Assembly: GCA_028583415.1 (NCBI GenBank)
Contig: CM053269.1
Location: 46,533,888-46,597,887 of the forward strand
Source: Protea cynaroides
Taxonomy: Eukaryota; Streptophyta; Magnoliopsida; Proteales; Proteaceae
Length of the DNA stretch: 64,000 nt
Direction of reading: 5' to 3'
Within the stretch, counting starts at the first letter, position 1. Each line of letters opens with the position of its first letter. This document shows positions 57,101-64,000 of the stretch, one piece after another. The position numbers and the translations under genes are program-made. Under the pieces are notes generated by a model that saw only the letters and a list, made by a program, of their open reading frames with translations, ran no database searches and was not told the DNA's origin.

Positions 57101-58946
57101 TGCTTAAAATTGAGAAAATTTGTCTCCCTCTGGATATCCTGGGTTGCCACTTCATGATCCAGTTAAATTATTTTGCAAAATTATCTGTTGTGGGAAATAT
57201 TCTCCTGGATGATGTGCAATTTTCCTAAGTTTCAGGAAGCCAAATTGTGAACCTTGGGCAAATGTTCTCGAGCAGCACATTCAAGTATGGATAATTGGGA
57301 TATAGGATTAATCAATTTGCGCATGTTTATTTTTTATTGGTTGATAATTTTTTTTTTTTCTAAGAACAAAAGGGATAATGATACAACAAACCTCTAGGAG
57401 GAGACAACAAGGTCCACAACTAAAAGACAACAAAAATAATTAGGCAAAACCTACCCTTTAAAAAGACAACACTTTAAAAAGGAGTACTACTCCCACAACA
57501 AAGCACAAGTGGATAAGCCCCCCTTTTGGACAACTCATTTGCAGCCTCAAGTCCCATTGAAAAAGCAATTCAATCTGGAAGCAAGGTATTGAATGAATCT
57601 GATGAGATGTGTTAATCTCCAAGGCTCCTCGGGAAGTGGGGAACTAGGCTTCCTGGTGATGGCACCTAAATAATCACCTTCCTCAATGATCCATCATAGC
57701 TTCTCTGGAGGACAATCTAGACTAATTCTCTGTGATAACAATTTCGAAGGGGTTCTCCTTCCCAAATTGGACCTGAGTAGGCTCCAACCATGGAACTGCA
57801 AGGCAGTTTCATGGAACCTCCCACCCCTGAAGCACCCTGGACTCCCAAGAGACTAGAGAGCGGCCATCAAAGTTTGGCTTGACAGCTGCATCAGGAGGTG
57901 GCTGCCATATAGTGTCCACTATATCCACTGTTTGCCTTGAAAGAACCAAAGGCTCCATAGAGAAATCATACCCCCTCCTTCCCGGTGATTCCTTTGGAGG
58001 ACCCACATTGGCTTGATGAGCAACCTTGGTAGTAATTCAATCATCCACCACCTGAATCTCTACGGAAGAATCACAGTAGAATCTTGCAGTTCGCTTCTTT
58101 CACAAACACCAAAAGGAAATAAGCAAAAGTCCTATAAATGAGTTTTCCTGTGTGCCTAGTCGAAGCATAATGCTACAACCAATCAACTCAACATCATCAG
58201 GGAATACCCAACTCATCTTACTCATCCAACTCACCTCGAATAAAGCCATAATATGGTGCTAGACCTGTGACACCTGTCCACCAAGTATCACAAAAAGGAA
58301 CAAGTGGGAGAAAGATTCATCCTGATCCTTGCAGCCTCTTCTTCTGGTACATATCACAAGTCAGGACTTTTTTGTGGGTGCCAGGTAATGTCTTTGATAT
58401 TTACTGTGTTTATCTGCCCCCACACTTGTTGATCACTTTCCTCAACTTCTTGAAAGACTTAATTTGATGATGTTGGCCACATAATAAAAACACGCAGAAG
58501 ACCTTCATCATTGTCACATTGTGAAATTCTTAATCACCTCATTTGTTTGTATCACAGTTTGTAACTTTCATACCTCTACAGGAGCATTCAATTTCCTCAA
58601 GAGATGCCAGATGGTGGAAACTCATTCTTGCTAATGTCCTCCAATTATCAGAATGATTGGATGGATTATTAAATGAGTACAAATTATGAACTTAATTTGT
58701 TCATGGCTCTCATGCAGTTCGTTAGTTAATAAATTAATTTTGTGCTTTGTAGATATAATGGTAGTATTTATTCCATTTTGAAATTTCAATGTTGATTATT
58801 CTACATTAGCATTTTGTATTTAAGTTCACTCCCTTATTCATTGGTGTGAGTTATATCTCCAGGACATTATGGTTAGGTACCACCGTATGAAGGGGAGACC
58901 TACACTTTGGATTCCGGGAACTGATCATGCTGGTATAGCAACTCAG
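41976..58946 (+). CDS. Valyl-tRNA synthetase, organellar type, 5' part (four exons)
   Basis: Exons 41976-42111, 44870-44954, 47194-47320 and 58863-58946 join in frame to 144 codons with GT-AG borders. The product charges tRNA-Val with valine. Residues 1-45 are Arg/Ser-rich and free of acidic residues, as expected of a plastid or mitochondrial transit peptide. Then come VAASEKGVF, TSEERIYNWWESQGYF, PPPNVTG (97-103) and the class I signature HMGH (106-109), followed by VRYHRMKGRPTLWIPGTDHA. The family protein is about 950 residues, so most of the catalytic core, the KMSKS loop and the anticodon domain lie beyond the window. It resembles Arabidopsis At5g16715 (EMB2247). Introns 1-3 are 2.8, 2.2 and 11.5 kb. 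Confidence 0.93.
42112..44869 (+). other. Valyl-tRNA synthetase intron 1, 2.8 kb
   Basis: AT-rich intron. A run ending TTTACCTATTAAGAAAAAA near 43775 resembles the 3' end of a plus-strand LINE, but no pol fragment was recognised upstream. Nothing else could be supported. Confidence 0.7.
44870..44954 (+). CDS. Valyl-tRNA synthetase exon 2
   Basis: The acceptor ATATTTCAG precedes 44870 and the donor GTAACT follows 44954. The exon encodes VAASEKGVFTSPETAKSF, then FTSEERIYN and two bases of Trp. This is the conserved start of the mature organellar enzyme. Confidence 0.92.
45856..46810 (+). mobile_element. Solo LTR 2 (TGATGC clade)
   Basis: The 955-bp segment begins TGATGCAGATCAAGAG and ends TTTGCCATCA. 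The flanks TTAAC and TTTAC match at 4 of 5. TATAAATA lies at 46245. A perfect hairpin follows at 46313-46343, with 13-bp arms GGTTGAGTCTCAC and a 5-nt loop. It contains no coding sequence. Confidence 0.82.
46830..47070 (-). pseudogene. Probable LINE 3' remnant
   Basis: The minus strand contains a piece reading ANEVAGQL, as in the end of LINE RNase H domains, and the segment lies directly beside the solo LTR. Borders are unclear and only a short piece is recognisable. Confidence 0.4.
47194..47320 (+). CDS. Valyl-tRNA synthetase exon 3 (HIGH-type motif)
   Basis: The acceptor AATTCCAG precedes 47194 and the donor GTTAGA follows 47320. One base completes Trp, then WESQGYFKPSF, PPPNVTGSLHMGHAMFVTLE. 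It includes the nucleotide-binding HMGH motif. Confidence 0.95.
49612..49675. repeat. Tandem 32-bp duplication
   Basis: Two adjacent copies of a unit starting TCGACGTGAGACAAG and ending TTTGCGACGTTGA differ at one base. Confidence 0.9.
50323..51340. mobile_element. Foldback TIR element, MULE-like, 9-bp TSD (8/9)
   Basis: The left end ATAGTTGTTAGGGCG mirrors the right end, whose reverse complement is ATAGTTGTCAAGGCGTCGCC. GCTTTGCAC (50314-50322) and GCTCTGCAC (51341-51349) flank it. The ends are rich in CCTAGGCG words. The middle contains an inner inverted repeat (50.60-50.74 kb) around GATTCAAGCAATCT and shares its sequence with 52656-54134. It has no ORF of note. Confidence 0.65.
52128..52490 (+). 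repeat. Copia-type LTR (3' end or solo) with preceding PPT
   Basis: CAGTTTGAGGGGGAA, a typical polypurine tract, is followed directly by TGTTGACATTCTTG. The segment contains an AATAAAAG-type polyadenylation signal near 52383 and CT-rich sequence after it, and ends about TTTTGTCACA. The matching left LTR was not found in the window, so this is a truncated remnant. Confidence 0.5.
52656..54134. mobile_element. Long foldback element with about 870-bp internal palindrome
   Basis: The ends GGTTCTCAATTTCAATTTTG and GGTTCTAAATTTTGGCCAAA (right end in reverse complement) mirror each other, as do GGTTTCGGC words just inside. From about 52.93 to 53.83 kb the left arm (for example TCAATTTTCCAGTTCAAGAA) is the reverse complement of the right arm (TTCTTGAATTGGAAAATTGA), centred near 53.38 kb. 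It belongs to the same family as 50323-51340. No TSD was established and no transposase is present. Confidence 0.7.
54528..54975 (-). pseudogene. RTE-type LINE endonuclease fragment
   Basis: The minus strand encodes AYWNIRSLMGKSQELINIM, then VCIQETRWKGK (EEP endonuclease start), then a frame break, and NRNGFGIIVNKDLENDVLEV, ISAYAPQLDE and KIIIRGDLDSKG. These are endonuclease/exonuclease/phosphatase family motifs as in plant RTE LINEs. The reverse transcriptase is absent and the frame is broken, so it is a dead fragment. Confidence 0.75.
55000..55770. other. Intron sequence, nothing recognised
   Basis: No repeat border or protein domain was recognised. A 100-codon plus-strand ORF at 55604-55906 runs into the solo LTR and has no family signature. 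Confidence 0.5.
55771..56834 (+). mobile_element. Solo LTR 3 (TGATGC clade)
   Basis: The 1064-bp segment begins TGATGCTGAAGCAGATC and ends CCTTGCCATCA. GTTTT follows it and GTTTTT precedes it, a probable 5-bp duplication. TATAAATA is at 56133. A hairpin with 12-bp arms (CTGGTTGAGTCT) lies at 56201-56233. It shares the GGATCAAGCTCATCTTCTGG block with solo LTR 2. Confidence 0.82.
57343..58020 (-). pseudogene. LINE 3' remnant with RNase H start
   Basis: A T run at 57348-57360 on the plus strand would be the poly(A) tail. At 58006-57809 the minus strand encodes IWQPPPDAAVKPNFDGRSLV, the usual start of the LINE RNase H domain. The frame is then lost. The 5' limit is not clear and may extend toward 58.45 kb. 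Confidence 0.55.
58863..58946 (+). CDS. Valyl-tRNA synthetase exon 4
   Basis: The acceptor ATCTCCAG precedes 58863 and the donor GTTTGT follows 58946. The 28 codons read DIMVRYHRMKGRPTLWIPG, then TDHAGIATQ, which directly continues exon 3 in the family alignment. Confidence 0.95.
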
Positions 58947-59951
58947 GTTTGTCTTCTTAAAATGGAATCACATAGGCTCTGGTTTTGTTAATGCGCGTGT
59001 GCATCTGTTTCTACTTGCAGCATTATCTATTGTTCTTTTGGTATTTGTTTGCATCTCCTAAGACCATTTATTTTTATATAAAGTTTCCTATCCAATACTT
59101 TTAGTTCTGTTGCCTCTTGTATATAAATTTTCTTATGTTGTTGCCTGAAGATTGTTGCTTTGTATTTTTTTCTTGTTACTTTGACTAGGATTGCTTTGTC
59201 TTTAATCTAATCATTGAAGAAAGAAAAATTAGTTGTATTTTCTTGGGTTTTGTCACTTTGACAACTTTACTCTTTTCAATTCAAATTGGATTGGTGGCTT
59301 GGTTGAACTATATTTTTCCCAAGATAAGTTTATTCTTGTTAAATTGCAAAAGGAAGTTTGGGGCCAGGAAGAATGAAGTCCATTATATGTTTTAAAGCAG
59401 TTATAAACTAGAAGGGACATTAACTCTGACAACAAAGAAATTTTTTTTTTTCACCCTTCATAGGTGATGTTTCTCTTCCTCAAATGTGCAATATGATCTT
59501 CAAAATTTGGTTGACAAATTAGTGAATTACAAGCTACAAAAAATAATATGATGCCTTCTCCATGAAACATCACCTTCCTGTGACATGAGCTCTTTTGGCA
59601 CATACTGATGCCAAGAGCCGTTTTGATGCATCAGAAAATATCTCCATTTAAAGAGGGTTGTCCTAGAATGGTAAACTAAACAGAACTTTCCAGTCTCTTT
59701 CTCCCACGAATAAACAGACTGAAACTTTAGCTTTCTTAATTTTATGTACGGCAAAAGGTTTTTGTTTATTTGGGTGGAATTATTGACTGTCATTGACAGC
59801 CCCACAACTTTATTTATAATAAGTGAATAATAGGTACAAGACAGAAATACCCTATAACCATTTACACCCATATTACTGCCCTCCTTAAGTTGATGCATAG
59901 ATATCACACATTCCCAACTTGTACACTGTTGGATGAAAAAAATTTACTACT

Positions 59952-62900
59952 CTATCCTTTCGTAAAAACATCAGCTAACTGATCCCCAGATTTAATAATA
60001 AGAATACAAATCAGCCCTTGCTCCAACTTCTCTTTAAAAAAAGGATGATCGATTTCCACGTGTTTAGTGCGATCATGTTGGACAGGGTTGTGGTCAATGC
60101 TGATGGCAGATTTATTGTCATAGTAGAACATCATTGGTAAAGGAACCGGAAGAGCTAGATCTTTCAAAGACTCTAGAGCCACATCAGCTGACAAATACCA
60201 CGTGACATAGCCCAAAATTTAGCTTCAGTACTAAACCGAGCAGCAGCACCCTGTTTCTTACTTTGCCAAGTGACAAAATTGCTGCCCATACCATAACCAG
60301 TAGTAGATCAATGATCATCAGGAGAGTTGGCCTAATCAGCATCAGTAAAGGTCTCAACCCGCATTTGATTATGAGAGGAGAAAAAAAAAACTCCTTGACC
60401 TATCGCATATTTCATACACTGAAGGATACAAAGAACAACTTTCCATTGGGAGGAATAGGGATCATGCATATATGGACTCACTAGGCTAACAACAAAGGCA
60501 ATATCTGGACGGTTGTGGGATAAGCAGATCAATTTCCCAACTAATCATTGATACCGACCCTTATCTACAGGATCACCATCTTTACTAGGAAGATGAAGTT
60601 TCGGTTCAGGAGGGGTGTCTGATGGTTTACAACCAAGCATCCCTGTTTCTGGAAGCAGGTCTAGTGTATTTCTGCTGGGAGAGGAAGATACCCTTGGTAG
60701 AGCGGGCAACCTTAATGTTGAGAAAGTAATGCAACTTCCCATGGTCCTTAATTTCGAATTCTTGACCCAAGTAAGTTTTTAAACATGCAATCTCTGTATA
60801 ATTTCCAGTATCCACAACGTCCTCAACATAAATGATTAGAATAGCAACCTTGGATCCAAATCGCTTAGAAAGTGTGATCTGCGGGACTCTGAGTATAGCC
60901 ACCATACTCCAGGGTCCTATGCAAGCAGCAAAACGAAGCACGAGGAAACTACTTTAAAACATAGAGCACATGCTAGAGTTTGCTCACCTTCCCTTGAGTT
61001 GCCAGACCAAAGAACCCAGGTGGAACGTCTAGATACACCTTTTTTTCAAGCGTGCCATAAAGGAATGCATTATTGACATCAAGTGTTGCAATTCCCATCC
61101 TAGAGTCACAATATTGGAGAGAATCACCTTAACAATATTCAACTTTGCACCAGGGGCAAATGTTTCCTGATAGTGTAGCCCAGTCCCAAGTGTCATTCTT
61201 CTTCAAAACTTGCATTTCTTTTACCATGGCTGTTGTCCATCGGCGAATGGTAAGAGTCTCCTACCAGCTTTGAGGAATGAAAGCACAATAAGAAGGGTGC
61301 ATAGAGTTGTACGAAACCACCTGAGCAATGAGATGGTGCGTACAAGATCTAGTCCCCTTACAGGCAACAATAGGTAAGTCAAGAGATGGGTTAGAAGAGA
61401 GTTTAGGAACGAGACTACCATATGGAAAACTTGGATTAGGAGGTGATGACAGACTGTGGAGAGGTTGTATAGCGGTAGTAATGTGACTTATGTCTATTTG
61501 CTGCTCACAATTGCAACGAACATAAGCTCATTGAGAATCTTGTATTTCTCCTTGGACTGAAGATGGCTGAGTTGGAAGAGGCACCACTGCAAGAGACACA
61601 ACAAAAGCAACAACAAGTGGCACATCTTTACTAAACATTTTTTAGTTCCCTCCAGGAAGAGATGCCGGCAAAAAATAAGAGGCAGATTCATGAAACACCA
61701 CATCCATAGTTAGAAACACCCGGTGGGAAGGAGGGTGGAAGCACTTGTATCCTTTGCGAGTGGCAGAGTAATTCACAAAAACACACTTGAGCCTACGGGG
61801 TTGCAATTTGCCATGGTGATGATGGTTCCGGGCAAAGCTTATAGAACCGAAGACCCGATGGGGTACTATAAAGTCCGACGATCCCTGTAGTGCTGCAAGA
61901 GGAGTACTAAAGCCAAGAACATTGGTCGGCATCTAGTTAATAAAATAAGCGGCAATCAAGATGGCCTCACTCCAATACTGAGGAGAAACAGGCATCTCAA
62001 ACAAGAGAGAACGAGCCATCTCCCGGAGTTGGCGATTCTTGTGCTCGGCAACACCATTATGGGTTGGAGTATCCAGACAACTGATTTGATGGAGAATCCC
62101 CTAACTGGCTAGATAAGATGAACGCACCACCGTCCATGTGTTTCGTACCATTGTCAATTGTTAGGTTGGTGTCTTGTATTCTGCAGGATCCACACAATTA
62201 ATAGAGTTGTACATGTATTAGGGTTTGGTCTATTACATGTACGAGATAAACTTATAATTGTGGTGGGATTAGGATTTCTATGTTTCCTTATATATTGTCT
62301 CTGTGTGGGAAAACCTAGGTAAGATTATAAGGGCTGTCAGAGGATTCTCTTTTCTGACAGTGGAGAGCTGAAGGCGCTGTAAGGCTGACAGATGAGCTAA
62401 GCCTGTCAGGTATGGAGCTGTAGAAGTTCTTCTTGTTTGCGTGTCTCCAATCCTAACAAGTGGTATCAGAGCTAGGTTCGATAGATCGATCAGTAATCTA
62501 GGAGAAAGAGGGAGGTGGGTGGAAGGCATGAAGAAGAAGAAGAAAAAAAAGAAAAAAAGAGGATCATGGAGTCGAGATTTGCAGAGTTCGACTCAGGTGC
62601 GGCGGCAATGGATCTCAGTGGCCTGGTGGACTTGGTCGAATCGGGTGTCGGATCTGACGGCGGGTTTAAATCTAGATACGATGCACATAATGGCCAGTTT
62701 ATGTCGCACCGTGGGGCAAATGAGTACTAGCGGGCTGGGACAAGGAGTCGGATCTTTAGGTCTGCATTGGAGGTGCAGAGGTGAGAGGCTTGGGTTCCAG
62801 GTGCAATTGGAGTTGCAGAGGGCTGGGATAAGGAGTCGGTTCTCAAGGTCTGCATTGGAAGTGCGGTGATGAGAGGCTCGGGTTCCAGGTGTAACTAGAA

Positions 62901-63925
62901 TTGCAGGAGGGCTGTGAGTGACGGTGATCTTTCCGGTGATGCTGCAGCATTGGGAGAGATGGAGTCACATCACATCGTAAGGTGGTGAGCTGTACGGAAC
63001 ACCCGGACGGGGTGTGGGCTATGCCGGTTTGGGTTTAGTGGTTTAGCAGAGACAAGTTTACAGAATCAACATCAACGGATTTTCCTCAAGGTGGTTTGCA
63101 GAATCTAAGCCAGGTGGAAATTTGTTGGGTTGGTGTCTTGTATTCTGTAGGATCCACACAATTAATAGAGTTGTACTTGTATTAGGGTTTGGTCTATTAC
63201 ATGTACGGGATAAACTTATAATTGTGGTGAGATTAGGATTTCTAGGTTTCCTTATATATTGTCTTTGTATGGGAAAACCTAGGTAAGACTATAAGGGCTG
63301 TCAGAGGATTCTCTCCTCTGACAATGGAGAGCTGAAGGCGCTGTAAGGCTGACAGATGAGCTAAGCCTGTCAGGTAGGGAGCTGTAGAAATTCTTCTTCT
63401 TGTTTGCGTGTCTCCAATCCTAACATCAATGTGCATGATTTGGATGGTAGAGTTGAATTGAGTGAACTATGCTATGGAAAAGCTGAAACAGTGGAAAACC
63501 TCACTATTGTGACGAAGATGATAAACCTAAGGGACCTGGGTATGGTCGTCAATAAAAGTAACAAGCCATCGATAACTAGAAACAAATGTACACCTTGCAG
63601 GGCCCCACACATCAGAATAAATAAACATAAACGGACTACCCTTCTATTATTTAAACTTGAATAAATAGAACAAGTTTGCTTGGCTAAAACAGAAGCTTCA
63701 AAAAAAAAAAAAATTCCTTCGAATTTCGGTGCTGAAATAAACGAGGAAAACTTTAACAAGATTGCCAACAGAAGGATGGCCCAAACACCTATGCCCAAGT
63801 AACAACTCAGATAGAGAGGCCGAAGTAGAATCAGTCTGTAGTACAAAATGAATAGTAGGAAACCCGTCGTCGATCAAATAGAGATCACCATGTAGCCTAT
63901 CACAGCCAATCGTTTTTCCCGTCAC
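59952..63925 (-). pseudogene. Copia pol remnant (pre-integrase, integrase, RT, RNase H)
   Basis: Pre-integrase: SELLLGHRCLGHPSVGNLVK (63.8 kb). Integrase core: SDVWGPARC-type and TFIDDHT-type pieces near 63.5-63.6 kb, then after the TRIM the C-terminal part with VFGSISFARN and KCVFVNYSATRKGYKCFHP (61.7-61.9 kb). RT: AILIIYVEDVV in place of the usual YVDD, then FEIKDHGKLHYFLNIKVA (60.6-60.9 kb). RNase H: FTDADWANSPDDH-type, then YYDNKSAISI, RTKHVEIDHPFFKEKL and GDQLADVFTKG (59.95-60.35 kb). Many stops and frameshifts make it non-functional. Confidence 0.85.
62159..63425 (+). mobile_element. TRIM-like LTR element, second family (copy 2), TSD TCAAT
   Basis: The LTRs 62159-62458 and 63123-63425 begin TGTTRGGTTGGTGTCTTG and end CCTAACA. 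A PBS TGGTATCAGAGCTAGG starts at 62461 and a purine-rich AGCCAGGTGGAAATT precedes the right LTR. TCAAT is directly repeated at 62154-62158 and 63426-63430. The 664-bp interior carries an 88-bp tandem repeat (62732-62908) matching that in the 38761-40737 copy. Two overlapping ORFs (62441-62869 and 62515-62730) have no recognised domain. Confidence 0.9.
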
Positions 63926-64000
63926 CAGATCTTAAAAAAGACATTGAAAAGGAAAAAAAAGTAACTTTGCAATTCAGTTGAGTGGTGAGACGGCTAATGG

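Larger units (their letters stand above)
47321..58862 (+). other. Valyl-tRNA synthetase intron 3, 11.5 kb
   Basis: The intron holds foldback elements (50323-51340, 52656-54134 and a single arm at about 47.6-47.85 kb), a copia-type LTR end (about 52.1-52.5 kb), an RTE-type LINE endonuclease fragment (54.5-55.0 kb), a solo LTR (55771-56834) and a LINE tail (57.34-58.0 kb). The stretch 48.0-50.3 kb includes an LTR-like scrap near 48.06-48.35 kb and otherwise nothing recognised. The 127-codon minus ORF at 49007-49390 has no domain. Confidence 0.8.
58947..64000 (+). other. Valyl-tRNA synthetase intron 4 (continues past the window)
   Basis: No exon 5 sequence was recognised before the window end. 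From about 59.5 kb the intron is occupied by a minus-strand copia element with a TRIM nested in it. Confidence 0.8.
59500..64000 (-). mobile_element. Ty1/copia element, 3' part, decayed, runs past the window end
   Basis: The pol order on the minus strand from the window end leftward is pre-integrase, integrase, RT, RNase H, as in copia. A PPT-like CAACTTAAGGAGGGCAG (sense) at about 59880 marks the start of the 3' LTR, which extends to an undefined point near 59.5 kb. The 5' LTR and gag are outside the window. A TRIM (62159-63425) interrupts the integrase region. The element is antisense to the synthetase gene. Confidence 0.82.

Overview
The window is plant nuclear DNA, most likely a dicot or early-diverging angiosperm with repeat-swollen introns. 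It is AT-rich, has GT-AG introns up to 13 kb, holds three recognisable plant housekeeping or regulatory genes, and is filled with nested plant transposons (gypsy-like gag-only elements, TRIMs, copia, LINEs, an Au-type SINE, Mutator-like and PIF/Harbinger-like elements). The species cannot be fixed from the sequence alone. No tRNA, rRNA, CRISPR array or bacterial feature was seen.

Layout. (1) 1-5.9 kb is intergenic repeat debris: foldback elements, a Mutator-like element with long terminal inverted repeats, and a LINE RNase H remnant. (2) 5913-25170 on the minus strand is a complete SPX-RING E3 ubiquitin ligase of the NLA/BAH1-like class. I assembled it from six exons that join in frame to 337 residues. 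Its first intron is 4.7 kb and its fourth is 13.2 kb. The fourth intron holds a LINE remnant and a TRIM-like element (9596-18336, TSD TCCTC). Nested in that TRIM are a tandem gag-only LTR retrotransposon array (9981-16536, TSD GTATA) and a solo LTR (16923-18191). Intron 1 holds a second TRIM copy and a PIF/Harbinger-like element carrying a PPR gene fragment. (3) 25.2-36.7 kb is intergenic: nested Mutator-like elements with 9-bp TSDs, a CCA-repeat-filled TIR element, a hAT-like element, an Au-type SINE, foldback elements and a truncated LINE. (4) 36762-37925 on the plus strand is a SAM-domain protein gene with a 72-residue internal tandem duplication. (5) 38761-40737 is a second TRIM-family element. 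(6) From 41976 on the plus strand is the 5' part of an organellar-type valyl-tRNA synthetase gene. Four exons (144 codons, including the HIGH-type motif) are spread over 17 kb; intron 3 is 11.5 kb and the rest of the gene lies beyond the window. Its introns hold two more solo LTRs, a family of foldback elements, LINE pieces and, from about 59.5 kb to the window end, a decayed copia element whose integrase region is split by a TRIM with a perfect TSD.

The genes do not form an operon or a shared pathway: the E3 ligase class acts in phosphate/nitrate homeostasis and salicylate-linked defence, the synthetase charges organellar tRNA-Val, and the SAM protein has no known role. What unites the window is the repeat biology. 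One LTR clade (TGATGC...CCATCA) occurs at least seven times, and most copies keep a hairpin about 60 bp downstream of the TATA box; several also keep CACGTG-centred palindromes in U3.
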